Source of the DNA: CAZKTS01 sp964555735
GTDB lineage: Bacteria > Actinomycetota > Acidimicrobiia > IMCC26256 > PALSA-555
Length of the DNA stretch: 64,000 bases
Assembly: GCA_964555735.1 (NCBI GenBank)
Contig: CAZKTS010000288.1
Location: forward strand, 19,346-83,345
Reading direction: 5' to 3'
Each line of letters begins with the position of its first letter. Position 1 is the stretch's first letter. Below are positions 31,158-40,832 of the stretch, piece by piece. Made by a program: the position numbers and the translations under genes. Below the pieces are notes generated by a model. It saw only the letters and a program-made list of their open reading frames with translations, ran no database searches and was not told the DNA's origin.

Positions 31158-32167
31158 AGCACCGGGTCGATCTGACCAAGGCACGCCAGGAGTGCGTGGT
31201 GGCGGCGCTGAAGCGCCACGGGCTGGCCCCTCCGGGGGCTGGCTCGTGGGCGCTCGCGCGGCAGGTGTCGACGCTGGTGGCCTACTATCGCGCGCACACA
31301 CCGCGCGCGCGCATCGCGGACTGCGAGACGTGCGGGGGCGAGAGCGACAGCGGCGAAGCGGCGTGCCCGTACTGCGGCGACGCGGACGGCGAAGCGTCGG
31401 CCGAGGTGGAGGCGGTGGAGCCGGTGGCGCCGGTGGTGGGCGGCCTGCAGGTCGTACCCGCGGCCGGGTCGATGGTGGCGGCGGCGGAGCCGCCGAGCGG
31501 GTCGACGGAGCGTGACCTCGATCGGGCCGTGGCGAAGGTGCTCCGGCTGCGCCGCGACGCGGCGAGCAGCATCTGGGAGCTGGCGGTTGCGGTGCGGGAG
31601 GTGAGCGAGTCGTCGATCTGGAAGCTGCGGCGCGATGAGACGGGCGCGCCGAAGTGGACCAGCTGGGGGCGGTTCGCCGTGGAGGAGCTGGGCGTGTCGC
31701 CGGCCTACAGCTACCAGCTGATCGAGGTGGCCAAGACCTTCACGCGGGCGGAGGTCGACGAAGTCGGGATCAAGAAGCTGATCGTCTCGCTGCGCGTCTC
31801 TCACCACGACCGCGGCGACATCTTGGCGGCGGCTCGCGCGGGTGAGTCGGTGTCCGAGCTGGAGGCGCGCGTGGAGACGGTGCTCGATGGCGGCGAGGCG
31901 GGTGGTGACGATGGCGGCGCTGGCGGTGGCGGCGAGGCGGGTGCGACGCCGCGGCCGCGTCTCGCGCGTGGCGTCACGGCAGCCATGCTGATGCGACGGG
32001 TCACGATCCCGCTGTACCGCCCTGGGTCCATGGCGCGGGCTCGCCGGCTGGCCGACACGCCGCGCGGTGAGGAGCGGCTGGTCAACGGCGTCAAGCAGGT
32101 ATTTGTGGTTGACGTCGACTCCGACGGCGGGCTGGTGCTGATCGTGGAGCGGCTCCGCGAGACATGA
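31154..32167 (+). CDS. zinc-ribbon and DUF3102-like DNA-binding protein
   Basis: This 337-residue protein starts at GTG 31154. A zinc ribbon sits near residues 57-75 (CETCGGESDSGEAACPYCGD). The middle (SSIWELAVAVREVSESSIWK, then WGRFAVEELGVSPAYSYQLI) resembles DUF3102/KorB-type DNA-binding helices. The tail has a Gly/Asp-rich linker. It may be a replication initiator or partition-like factor. It immediately precedes the polymerase gene. Confidence 0.65.
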   Translation: MKHRVDLTKARQECVVAALKRHGLAPPGAGSWALARQVSTLVAYYRAHTPRARIADCETCGGESDSGEAACPYCGDADGEASAEVEAVEPVAPVVGGLQVVPAAGSMVAAAEPPSGSTERDLDRAVAKVLRLRRDAASSIWELAVAVREVSESSIWKLRRDETGAPKWTSWGRFAVEELGVSPAYSYQLIEVAKTFTRAEVDEVGIKKLIVSLRVSHHDRGDILAAARAGESVSELEARVETVLDGGEAGGDDGGAGGGGEAGATPRPRLARGVTAAMLMRRVTIPLYRPGSMARARRLADTPRGEERLVNGVKQVFVVDVDSDGGLVLIVERLRET

Positions 32168-34704
32168 TCGAGGCGCTCAACGCCTGGTCAGAGCATGACG
32201 GGCGGGTGTACTACGCCGCGCGCGATGCGGACGGCCGGGTACGAGTGCACGACGCGGGGCGGGTCGTGTACTCGTACCTCCGCGGTGACAGTGACCCTGA
32301 GCTGATTCGCGAGATCGAGCGGTCGCGGGTGCTGCGTGCGGTGGAGCGCGCAGGCGACTGGTGGCGCCTGCACTGGTCCGCGCCGTGGGCGCGCGATGCG
32401 GCGTGCGGGCCTGACGGGTGGTTCGCGTCGAAGCGAGTGCCGACGTTCGAGGCTGATCTGCCGGCGGTGCGGCAGTGGGCGATCGAGCGCGACGTGCAGG
32501 TGCAGCGGCCGCGCCTCTGCTATTTCGACATCGAGACGGACGCGCGCGCTGGGATCGCCAACAAGGAGCGCATGCGCATCCTGTGCTGGACGGTGCAGAG
32601 CGCCGACGGTGAGCGCGTGCAGAGCGGCATGCTGGAGGCTGACACGGATGCGGCGGAGCGCGACTTGCTGCGCGCGTTGTGGCGCGAGTTCGATCGGTAC
32701 GATCAGGTCGCGGCGTGGTACGGCGACGGCTTCGACTTCCCGGTGGTGTTTGCGCGCAGTAAGCGCGCGGGTATCTCGGTCGACGCGCGGCGGTGGCTGT
32801 GGCTGGACCACCTTGAGGTGTTCCGCCGGATGAATATCTCGTCGTCTGAGAGTGGCGAGGAGAAGCAGTCGCTGGCGCTGCAGGCGATTGCGATGGCGGT
32901 GCTCGGTGAGGGCAAGCTGCCGGGGTTCGGGTACGCCGAGATTTACCGCGCGTGGGCGGCGGGCGGCGATGACCGCGATCGGCTGCTCGCGTACAACGTG
33001 CGCGACGTCGACTTGATGCGGCGGGTTGAGGACCGGACGGGTTACATCGAACTGCTCTTCACGCTGTGCGCGACCACGGGCGTCTTCCCTGATACTCGCG
33101 GGATCCGGCCGATGCCGCAGGTCGAGACGTACGTGCAGCGGCTGGCCAACGCGCGCGGCGACCGCCTGCCGACGCAGTATCGGGGTGGGGATGAGAGCAA
33201 GTATCGCGGCGCGTATGTGATGGAGCCGCGGCGTACGGGGCTGATCCGTGACCGCGTGCACGTCTGCGACTTCGGCTCGATGTATCCGAGCATTGTGCAG
33301 ACCTGGAATATCTCGCCGGAGATGATCGTGGAGAAGCCGCCCGAGCCGGTGTTCCCCGCGTATCTGTCGCACCTTGCGGCTGAGTGGAAGCCGCCGCCGC
33401 GGCCGGCTGAGTACGCCGAGGCGCCGAAGACGCGCGTGTGGTTCCGCCAGGCGGAGCGCGGGCTGCTACCGCGCGCGCTCGATGCGCTGGGCGCGCTGCG
33501 TGCGCAGTGGCAGGCGCGCAAGGCGGAGCTGCCGCCTAACACGCCGGAGTGGCGTGACGCGGACGCGCGAGCGACCGCGTACAAGATCAACGCCAACAGT
33601 TTTCCGGGTGTGATCGGCGCGTCGGTGTCGCGGCTCTATTCGCGCGAGGCGGCCGAGAGCGTGAGCACAACGGGGGCGTGGCTGCTGGAGCAGGTCGACC
33701 GTGCGGCGCGCGAGCACGCCGGGCTCGATCCGTTCTACGGCGACACGGATTCCAGCATGGTCGCTGGCTGTAGTGATGAGACTTTCGCGGCGTTCGTCGC
33801 GTGGTGCAACGGCGATCTGCTGCCGCGGTTGGCGCGCGAGCAAGGTTGCGCGGGCGCGTGCACGCTGAAGCTGGCGTACGAAAAGGCGTTCGAGCGGATG
33901 CTCTTGCTGAGCGCGAAGCGGTACATCGCGCGGCTGGCGCACTACAAGGGGCAGGCGCCGACGGCGGCGACGAAGCCGGAGATCAAGGGGATCGAATACA
34001 AGCGCGGCGACTCGCTGCGCCTCACGCGGCAGATGCAGGCGATCGTGATCGACCTCATGATGGGCGGCGGGCTGGTGCGACCGCGCCAGGAGCGGTGCGA
34101 AGACGCTGAGGAGACGTATGTGGCGCTAGTCGAGGCGTGGCGCGACCTCGTGCTGACGGGCCCGCTGGAGCTGGCCGACGTGGTGCGGTCGCAGCGGCTG
34201 ACGCAGCCGCTGAAGGCGTACGCGGGCAAGGTCAAGCTCGATGGGACCGAGAGCGGCGGCATGCCGCATGTCCGGGTGGCGCGGGTGCTGGCTGAGCGCG
34301 GTGAGGCGATCGGGGTCGGGGCGCGCGTGGAGTACGTGGTGGTCGATGGCTCGGTGAGCCCGGCGGAGGTGATCCCGGCGTCGGACTGGACCGGCGAGTG
34401 CGACCGCTTCGCGCTGTGGGAGTCGGCGGTCTGGCCGCCGACCCGGCGATTGCTGGAGTCGGCGTTTCCGGCGGGCCCGTGGGCGCGGTACGACCGGGTC
34501 CGGCCGAGCAAGCGCCGGCCGGCGGCGCACGCCGACAAGCTGCCGCTGTTCGAGGCGCCCACGCGCCGCGCCAAGGCGCCGGCGCGCCCGGCCGCCCCAA
34601 TGCCCCAGGCGGCGCCCGAAAGCGCGCCTACGGGGCTCCCAGGCGGCCAGATCGGGCTCTTCGGGGCGGCGACCGCTGCTCGGCGCGGCAGGAGGCGCGG
34701 GTGA
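32164..34704 (+). CDS. family B DNA polymerase
   Basis: This 846-residue protein has exonuclease motifs FDIET (residue 120), DFPVVFARS (190) and YNVRDVDL (276). Polymerase motifs are DFGSMYPSI (369), KINANSFPG (473) and YGDTDSS (524). A basic AKRYIAR segment follows. All catalytic acids appear intact, so it should copy and proofread DNA. The last 60 residues (RRAKAPARPAAPMPQAAPES and on) are low-complexity and are encoded by a copy of the dispersed GC repeat, an unusual add-on beyond the usual C-terminus. Confidence 0.95.
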   Translation: MIEALNAWSEHDGRVYYAARDADGRVRVHDAGRVVYSYLRGDSDPELIREIERSRVLRAVERAGDWWRLHWSAPWARDAACGPDGWFASKRVPTFEADLPAVRQWAIERDVQVQRPRLCYFDIETDARAGIANKERMRILCWTVQSADGERVQSGMLEADTDAAERDLLRALWREFDRYDQVAAWYGDGFDFPVVFARSKRAGISVDARRWLWLDHLEVFRRMNISSSESGEEKQSLALQAIAMAVLGEGKLPGFGYAEIYRAWAAGGDDRDRLLAYNVRDVDLMRRVEDRTGYIELLFTLCATTGVFPDTRGIRPMPQVETYVQRLANARGDRLPTQYRGGDESKYRGAYVMEPRRTGLIRDRVHVCDFGSMYPSIVQTWNISPEMIVEKPPEPVFPAYLSHLAAEWKPPPRPAEYAEAPKTRVWFRQAERGLLPRALDALGALRAQWQARKAELPPNTPEWRDADARATAYKINANSFPGVIGASVSRLYSREAAESVSTTGAWLLEQVDRAAREHAGLDPFYGDTDSSMVAGCSDETFAAFVAWCNGDLLPRLAREQGCAGACTLKLAYEKAFERMLLLSAKRYIARLAHYKGQAPTAATKPEIKGIEYKRGDSLRLTRQMQAIVIDLMMGGGLVRPRQERCEDAEETYVALVEAWRDLVLTGPLELADVVRSQRLTQPLKAYAGKVKLDGTESGGMPHVRVARVLAERGEAIGVGARVEYVVVDGSVSPAEVIPASDWTGECDRFALWESAVWPPTRRLLESAFPAGPWARYDRVRPSKRRPAAHADKLPLFEAPTRRAKAPARPAAPMPQAAPESAPTGLPGGQIGLFGAATAARRGRRRG
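34600..34645. repeat. dispersed GC-rich repeat inside polymerase 3' end
   Basis: The exact core AAAGCGCGCCTACGGGG lies at 34619-34635, in frame within the last codons of the polymerase gene. Confidence 0.85.
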
Positions 34705-34724
34705 GTGTCCGCGGCGCGCGGGTC

Positions 34725-34734
34725 GCGCTATTGG
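34725..34734 (+). promoter_or_regulatory. class B motif GCGCTATTGG
   Basis: TATTGG ends 7 bases before ATG 34742. This matches the copies at 23130 and 45364 in sequence and spacing, with GGGGTGGC between motif and start. Confidence 0.6.
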
Positions 34735-34741
34735 GGGTGGC

Positions 34742-35455
34742 ATGGTGAGGCGACGGCGTGCGGCCGAGGTGACCGGGTCACCCGCGGCGGGTGGTGGGGT
34801 GGACGTGGGGGCGCTCGATCCGTTGGCGGCGTACGTGGCGAGCTGGTCAGAGCCGCATCGACCGCCGGCGGGGCCCGGCGAGGCGGAGCTGGTCGCGCGA
34901 GCCGAGCCGAGCAGGCCAGAGCCGAGCAGGCCAGAGCCGCCCGCGGCCGAGGAGCGCGTCAGCCGGTTTCTGGCGGCGGGGCCGGTGCACGGGCGCGGGT
35001 ACGATCGGATCGTGGAGCGCGTGTTCGATCTGCCGGATCCCGACGATGAGTATCGCGCGCTGGAGGCGGCGCTGGTGGTGGGCGACCGCGAGCACGATTC
35101 GCTGGCGGCGGCGCTCGACCGGGCCGAGGACAACGCGCGCCGAGCGCATCGGCTCTATGTCGCGGCGAAGCTCGACCGCGATCGGTATGAGGCGGACGCC
35201 GAGGTGGTGACGGCGGCGCTGCGCGAGCAGGCGACCGACGTGCTGCAACAGCAGAAGGCGGCGGGGCTCCGCTCGAAGGCGATCACGGACGCGGACGTGC
35301 TGGCGCAGTGCGCGGCGATGCACCCGGATGAGTGGCGCGACATTGTCGACCGCCGCTCGCGGGCGCGGCTGACGGTCGAACATCTCGAACGGCTCGCCGA
35401 CCTGTGGGTGAGCCGTTGCAGGTCGTTGACGGCGCTGCTGTCGGCGAGGCGTTGA
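34742..35455 (+). CDS. hypothetical protein with EPSRP repeats
   Basis: This protein has 237 residues. The N-terminal 80 look disordered and hold a short tandem repeat (EPSRPEPSRPEP) coded by a 15-base repeat. The rest is helical with charged heptads (LVVGDREHDSLAAALDRAED). Placed between polymerase and SSB-like genes, it might be a recombination mediator or accessory factor, but no family is recognised. Confidence 0.7.
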   Translation: MVRRRRAAEVTGSPAAGGGVDVGALDPLAAYVASWSEPHRPPAGPGEAELVARAEPSRPEPSRPEPPAAEERVSRFLAAGPVHGRGYDRIVERVFDLPDPDDEYRALEAALVVGDREHDSLAAALDRAEDNARRAHRLYVAAKLDRDRYEADAEVVTAALREQATDVLQQQKAAGLRSKAITDADVLAQCAAMHPDEWRDIVDRRSRARLTVEHLERLADLWVSRCRSLTALLSARR

Positions 35456-35483
35456 GTAACCAGTACGGACATGGAGGATTGAT

Positions 35484-36749
35484 ATGCCGCAGCTGTCGTT
35501 GGATGAGTTCGTCAGCCACAAGTCGAACGAGCGAGGCGCGAGTGCTTCGCGCAAGTCGCTGATCTGGAAGAAGCGCGCGCCGATTCCGCCGGCGAAGCTG
35601 CCGGGGCTCACGGCGTGGCTGCACACGCAGGCCAGCATCGAGGCGGTCTGGCGGCACCCGTGGGCGCGCCTGGTGGAGCGCGAGCGCGACGGAGAGCAGA
35701 CGCGCGAGGTGTGGAGCGACGAGTTCGTCTGCCACGAGTCGGAGGCGGTGCTGCGCCGGCAGTACCGGCGCGGCGATGATGGCAAGCGGGTCGCGCCGCC
35801 GGAGGTGTGCCCGCTGTGCCGCGTGATCGACTACGTGCACGGGCAGGTCACGGACGGGGCGCTCGACTGGACCGATCCGGTGTTCGTGTTCGACGCGGAC
35901 GAACCGCGCGTGTTCACCGCGGGCGGGATCTGCAACATGTTCGGGCGCGACCTCACGGCCGAACAGAAGCGCGAGCTGCGCGCGGCGAAGATCAACCTGC
36001 GCGAAGCGTTCAAGCAGAACGTGATCGCCAAGTGCAGCTACATCTTCACCGTGGTCGATCACGATCGGCCGGAGGACGGCGTGCAGGTGTGCGTCGAGCC
36101 GACGTCGCTCGGCGACTCGGTCAAGGGCGTGATCCGTATGCAGATGGAGGGCGCTGAGGATGAGCGGCAGGGCAACCCGCTGATCAACCCGTACGCGATC
36201 CGGTGGGAGTACGACGAGAACGAGCCCGAGTTCGGCAAGAAGTATCGGGCCTTCGCGTACCCGCGAGCGCGGCTGACGGATGAGGTCCGCGCGCTGATCG
36301 TCGACTCGCCGGCGCCGTCGCTGGCGGCGTGGACCACGCCGGGCGATGTGGACCGGCTCCGGCTGTCGATGGAGGCGGCCGCGAAGATCGATCTGCCGTT
36401 CGATCGGCTGTTCGGCGGCGGCAAGCGCGCGGTGTCGGCGCAGGTGCCGCGCGAGCGTGCCGCGCAGAAGGCGCCTGTGAAGGCGCGCGTGCTCGATGAG
36501 GTCGCGGAGAGCCCGCCGAAGCCGGCGGGTCGGCGGCGGGCGCAGGCGCCGACTCTGATCCCGTGCGAGGCGTGCGGCAAGCCGATGGACGAGCGGGCGA
36601 CCAAGTGCCCGCACTGCGGCGAGGAGTACGCATTCGACGACGAACCGGCGGCCAAGCCTGCGGCTGCCGCGCCGGCGAAGGCGGTGAAGGCGCCGGTGCT
36701 GCTGGATGATCTGGCCGCCGACGATGACGACTCGCTGCCGTGGGGCTGA
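35484..36749 (+). CDS. ssDNA-binding protein, gp32/SSB-like
   Basis: This protein has 421 residues, and ATG 35484 follows GGAGG. A Cys site near residue 109 (CPLC) and a zinc ribbon near 361-378 (CEACGKPMD...CPHC) are seen. The protein ends in an acidic tail, DDLAADDDDSLPWG, the hallmark of SSB-type proteins that recruit partners. Position between polymerase and RecA-like genes supports a role coating ssDNA. The central domain resembles gp32-type folds by gene order more than by motif. Confidence 0.75.
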   Translation: MPQLSLDEFVSHKSNERGASASRKSLIWKKRAPIPPAKLPGLTAWLHTQASIEAVWRHPWARLVERERDGEQTREVWSDEFVCHESEAVLRRQYRRGDDGKRVAPPEVCPLCRVIDYVHGQVTDGALDWTDPVFVFDADEPRVFTAGGICNMFGRDLTAEQKRELRAAKINLREAFKQNVIAKCSYIFTVVDHDRPEDGVQVCVEPTSLGDSVKGVIRMQMEGAEDERQGNPLINPYAIRWEYDENEPEFGKKYRAFAYPRARLTDEVRALIVDSPAPSLAAWTTPGDVDRLRLSMEAAAKIDLPFDRLFGGGKRAVSAQVPRERAAQKAPVKARVLDEVAESPPKPAGRRRAQAPTLIPCEACGKPMDERATKCPHCGEEYAFDDEPAAKPAAAAPAKAVKAPVLLDDLAADDDDSLPWG

Positions 36750-36751
36750 GC

Positions 36752-37939
36752 ATGGCGGCGAAGCGCAAGGTGGAGGCGGCGCCCGCGGGGGCGCCGCCTA
36801 GCCCTGGTGACACGCGCGATCGACTGGCGGCGATGGCGTCGGTCGCGGCGAAGTTCTCGGCGTTCAAGCCGGCGGCGCAGGTGCTAACGCGCGTGCGTGC
36901 GGTGCCGACCGACTTCATCCAGCTCGACTACGCGACGCGTTGCGGCGGCTGGCCGATCGAGCGGTTCTGCACGTTGCACGGACCGAGCAACGAAGGCAAG
37001 ACGCTCACGAGTCACGGGCTCGGGCTCTCGTTTCTGAGCCGCGGGCATTACTACGCATTCGTCGACGCCGAGTTCACCACGCCGGCGGACTGGCTGCGCC
37101 GCATGATGGGCGCGGTTGCTGACCATCCGGGGTTCGTCGCACTGCGGCCTGATTCGTTCGAGTCGACGGTCGATGAGGTGCGCAAGTTCTGTCTCGCGAT
37201 CAAGGCGGCGCGCGAGAAGGGCGACCTACAGACGGACACTAGCGCGCTGATCGTGGTCGACAGCGTGCGGAAGCTGGTTCCGCGCGAGCTGATCAAGCGA
37301 GTCGAGAAGGACGGGACCAAGCACGGCGTCGACGGGTACAGCGGGCGCGCGGCGCAGTTTCGCGCGGCGCTCATGTCGCAGTGGCTGGATGAACTGGTGC
37401 CGCTGCTCTATCACTCGGGGACGTCGATGATCGCGATCGCGCGCGAGGCGGACGATCCCGACGCGAGCGCGATGGAGCGCAAGTTCGGCAGCGACTGGAA
37501 GGTGCAGGGCGCCAAGGCGCTCGTGTACGACGCGAGCCTGGTGGCGCGCATCACTCGCGGCTGGCTGCGCGAGAAGGACGAGACGGGCGAAGCGGGCGAG
37601 GAGGGCGAGCGGAGCGACGTGATCGGCGAGCGGCACCGCGTGCGGCTGTGGAAGACCAAGGTGGGCACGAAAGAGGGCGCGGCCACAGACGCATTCATTC
37701 ACACGTCGAACGGCGCTACGGCGCCGGAGGGGTTCGACTTCGCGATGGATTCGCTGCGGCTGGCGGAGAAGCTGGAGGTAGTCGAGAAGGCGGGCGCGTG
37801 GATCTCATGGGGGCGCCACAAGTGGCAGGGGCGGCGCAAGGCGTTGCAGGCGCTGCGCGAGAAGCCGGCGCTGCGCCTGGAGCTGAACGAAGCGCTGCGC
37901 GAGCGGTTCACGGCCGAGCCCGACAAGGTGGAGCCGTGA
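36752..37939 (+). CDS. RecA/UvsX-like recombinase
   Basis: This protein has 395 residues from ATG 36752; GTG 36740 is an alternative start. Walker A reads GPSNEGKTL near residue 76, and Walker B ALIVVDSVRKL near 165. Segment CGGWPIERFCTLHG before Walker A fits the RecA core. It would form filaments on ssDNA and drive strand exchange. It precedes the SbcD/SbcC-like pair and a nuclease, a T4-like recombination set. Confidence 0.88.
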   Translation: MAAKRKVEAAPAGAPPSPGDTRDRLAAMASVAAKFSAFKPAAQVLTRVRAVPTDFIQLDYATRCGGWPIERFCTLHGPSNEGKTLTSHGLGLSFLSRGHYYAFVDAEFTTPADWLRRMMGAVADHPGFVALRPDSFESTVDEVRKFCLAIKAAREKGDLQTDTSALIVVDSVRKLVPRELIKRVEKDGTKHGVDGYSGRAAQFRAALMSQWLDELVPLLYHSGTSMIAIAREADDPDASAMERKFGSDWKVQGAKALVYDASLVARITRGWLREKDETGEAGEEGERSDVIGERHRVRLWKTKVGTKEGAATDAFIHTSNGATAPEGFDFAMDSLRLAEKLEVVEKAGAWISWGRHKWQGRRKALQALREKPALRLELNEALRERFTAEPDKVEP

Positions 37940-38970
37940 TCATATCGAGCGACTGGCACCTCGACGCGGTGACGTGCGGGGTCGAGCGGTTCGCGGAGAT
38001 CGCGGCGCAGGTTGACGGGTTAGCGCGGCGCGCGATCGAGGCGGGCGAGCCGTTCGCGTTCTTGGGCGACCTGTGTGATCCCGACTCGGCGAGCGCGAGC
38101 CGGTGTATCGCGTACGCGGTTGGCGTCGCGTCGCGGCTCAAGGCGGCCGGGGTGCCGAGTGTATGGGTCGCGGGGAATCACGACGTGGTCGAGGATGGGC
38201 GCGGGCACTCGGTGCTGGAGGCGCTGGCGTCGCTCGGCGACCCGCTGGTGATGGTAGCCGAGAAGCCGGAGCAGTTCGTGATCGAGGGGCTAGCGGTGCG
38301 CGCGCTGCCGTACACGGCGCGGGTGGGCGCTTACGACGCGGCGGCGGTGGTGCGCGCGCTCGACGTCGTCGAGCGGCCGCTGGAGCCGTTGGCGGTGCTC
38401 GGGCACTTGATGGTCCCGGGCGCGCTGATGCGCGAGGAGTCGCACGAGATGGCGCGCGGGCGTGAGCAGACGTGGACGGGCGCCGAGTGCGGCGATGCGT
38501 GGCCGCGATTCAACGGGCACTATCACTGCCAGCAGCAGTGCGGCCCGATCTGGATCCCGGGCTCCCTCGCGACGTTGTCATTCGGCGAGGCGCCTGGAGT
38601 ACCGCGCGCGCTGCGGTTGAGTGGTGGCGCGGTGACGTCGCTGGCGTTGCCGGTGCCGCCGGTCGAGATGGTGACGGTCGCGACGGCGGAGGAGTTCGAC
38701 GCGGTGCATGAGCGATTGCGCCGCGTAATCGGGCGGGCGTTCGTCCGGGTGCGCGGGGATGAGGCGCTGCTGGAGCGTGTGAGGTCGGCGCCGACGTGTG
38801 CGGGCGCGAAGCTCGATCGGGTGGCGCGCGCGGCGCGCAAGCCCGAGGCGCAGCGCGCGGCGCAGCGCATGACGCCGCGGATGGCGGTCGAGCAGGAGCT
38901 GCAGCGGCGGGTCGACCGGGGCGAGGTCGAGCCGGTGGTTGCTGGGCTACTCGACCGCGGGGGGCTCTGA
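37936..38970 (+). CDS. SbcD/Mre11/gp47-like nuclease
   Basis: This 344-residue protein starts at GTG 37936, overlapping the previous stop. Metallophosphatase motifs are intact: SDWHLD (residues 5-10), GDLCD (43), GNHD (79), GHLMV (155) and GHYH (193). The subunit is a Mn-dependent nuclease that resects DNA ends with SbcC-like ATPase. Its stop overlaps the SbcC-like start, consistent with a fixed stoichiometry. Confidence 0.92.
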   Translation: MIISSDWHLDAVTCGVERFAEIAAQVDGLARRAIEAGEPFAFLGDLCDPDSASASRCIAYAVGVASRLKAAGVPSVWVAGNHDVVEDGRGHSVLEALASLGDPLVMVAEKPEQFVIEGLAVRALPYTARVGAYDAAAVVRALDVVERPLEPLAVLGHLMVPGALMREESHEMARGREQTWTGAECGDAWPRFNGHYHCQQQCGPIWIPGSLATLSFGEAPGVPRALRLSGGAVTSLALPVPPVEMVTVATAEEFDAVHERLRRVIGRAFVRVRGDEALLERVRSAPTCAGAKLDRVARAARKPEAQRAAQRMTPRMAVEQELQRRVDRGEVEPVVAGLLDRGGL

Positions 38971-40832
38971 TGCGCGTCGCGCGGCTGGAGCTGCAGAACT
39001 GGGCCCGGTTCGCCGGGCGGGTGGTGGTCGAGTGCCCGCCCGGCGTGACGGCGGTGGTGGCGCGGTACGTCGACGATCGAGCGCGCTCGAACTGGGGCGG
39101 CAAGAGCGTGCTGCTGGAGGCGATTCGGTTCGCGCTGTTCGGGGTGCACCGCTGGCGGCGGGACGACGAGTGGATCACGGCGGGCGCTGGCAGTGGGTCG
39201 GTCGGGCTGGAGCTGACGGGCGGCATGGGCATTCGTCGCGCCAGGAGCCGCGGGTCGGCGACTTCGATCGCGGTGGTGAGTGAGGGTGCAGAACGGTCCG
39301 GCGCGCGCGCGGCGGCTGCCCTGCAGGCCGCGCTCGGGCTCGATGGCGACTATTTCTCGACGTGCTGGATTGGGCAGAAGCAGGCGGCGCGGCTGGTGGT
39401 CGCGCGGCCGGCTGAGCGGTTCGCGCTGGTGGCGCAGTGGGCGGGGATCGAGGCGCTGCGCAAGTGCGAGGAGTCGGCGCGGGACATGGGGCGCGCGGTG
39501 GCGGCCGAGGTGGCGGGGCTGTCCGCGCAGCTGCAGGCGCAGCGCGCGCTGGTGGTCGAGTGCGACTGGAGCGCCGAGCTGGCGTATGCGCGAGCCGCGG
39601 CACGGGTGGCGCGCGAGAAGCTGCACGCTTACGAGCTGCACACTGAGGCGGCGAAGCCGCGCAAGGCGATGGCGCGCGCGGCGGCTGACATGCAGGCCGA
39701 GCTGGCTGGGCTGAAGCGCGAGTACGATCAGATCGGGGTGGTGGCGGAGCCGGATTCGCGGGCGTGGGAGGCGGCGACCCTCGGGCTGCGCGAGGTGGAC
39801 GCGCAGCTGGCGCGGCTGGCGGCGATTCGATCGGGCGGGTTTGATGGGGCGTGTCCGGTGGTGCCGGGGCTGGAGTGCCCGGCGCGTAAGGTGGTGGACG
39901 CGGCGGCGCGGGATCGGACGGAGGCGCGGGCGGAGCTGGGCGCGCGGCAGGCGATGCTGCGCGAAGCGGAGCGCGTGGAGGGGCTGGCGGTGAGCACGGC
40001 GCGGCGTGCGGTGGCGCGGCGTGCGGCGCTGGTGCAGGCGCGGGATGCGATCGTGCCGCGGCTGCGTGCGATGCTGGCCGAGATGCCCGCGCCGCCGGTC
40101 GAGGAGTACGTCACGGGCGCCGGCGGCGAGTTGGCGGCCGCGGCTGAGCGGGCGACGCGCGAGGAGGCGCGGCTGCGTGCGGCGCGCGAGGCGTCCGATC
40201 GGGCGGCGGCGAGGGCGGCCGAGCTGGAGGCTGAGCTGGTCGCGGTGAAGGCGCGGCTGGCGGCGGTGCAAGGCGCGGCGCAGGTGGTGGGGCGGCAGGG
40301 CGCGCAGCGGGTGCTGGCGCAGCGCGCGCTGGAGGCGATCGAGCACGGGGCGAACGTGCTGCTGGGCGAGTCGGGGATCGATCTGTCGGTGTCGCTGAGC
40401 TGGTCGCGCGATGCGAGTGACCAGCTGGCGCCGGTGTGCGCGTGCGGATATCAGTACAGCGGGCAGCGCGAGAAGCGGTGTCCTGAGTGCCGCGAGCCTC
40501 GCGGCCCGAAGCAGATCGACGCGCTCGACGTCGAGCTGAGCGACCGCAGCGGTGCGGCAGAGGACTTGGCGGGCATCGCGCTGCAGCTTGGGGCGGCGGC
40601 ATGGCTGCGGGAGGAGCACGCGATCCCGTGGTCGGTGGCGGTGATCGATGAGCCGTTCGGCGCGCTCGATGAGCGCAATCGGCGGCAGTTCTCTGCGCAC
40701 CTCGCGAGCATGCTGGCGAGCCGCTATGGCATCGAGCAGGCGTTCGTGATCGCGCATTCGTCCGACGTAGTCGACGCGCTGCCGAACCGGATTCAGATCG
40801 TGGCGGATGCGACGAGGTCGTGGGTGGAGTAG
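38970..40832 (+). CDS. SbcC/Rad50/gp46-like ATPase
   Basis: This 620-residue protein has an N-terminal Walker A that reads SNWGGKSVLLEA near residue 40, the GGKS form seen in gp46/Rad50-like proteins. A long coiled coil is interrupted near 295-303 by CPVVPGLEC, a wide-spaced zinc-hook candidate. A second zinc site (CACGY...CPEC) lies near 489-506. The signature is SGAAEDLAGIALQLG, departing from SGGE, and Walker B is AVIDEPFGALD near 557. It would act with the SbcD-like nuclease. Confidence 0.9.
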   Translation: MRVARLELQNWARFAGRVVVECPPGVTAVVARYVDDRARSNWGGKSVLLEAIRFALFGVHRWRRDDEWITAGAGSGSVGLELTGGMGIRRARSRGSATSIAVVSEGAERSGARAAAALQAALGLDGDYFSTCWIGQKQAARLVVARPAERFALVAQWAGIEALRKCEESARDMGRAVAAEVAGLSAQLQAQRALVVECDWSAELAYARAAARVAREKLHAYELHTEAAKPRKAMARAAADMQAELAGLKREYDQIGVVAEPDSRAWEAATLGLREVDAQLARLAAIRSGGFDGACPVVPGLECPARKVVDAAARDRTEARAELGARQAMLREAERVEGLAVSTARRAVARRAALVQARDAIVPRLRAMLAEMPAPPVEEYVTGAGGELAAAAERATREEARLRAAREASDRAAARAAELEAELVAVKARLAAVQGAAQVVGRQGAQRVLAQRALEAIEHGANVLLGESGIDLSVSLSWSRDASDQLAPVCACGYQYSGQREKRCPECREPRGPKQIDALDVELSDRSGAAEDLAGIALQLGAAAWLREEHAIPWSVAVIDEPFGALDERNRRQFSAHLASMLASRYGIEQAFVIAHSSDVVDALPNRIQIVADATRSWVE

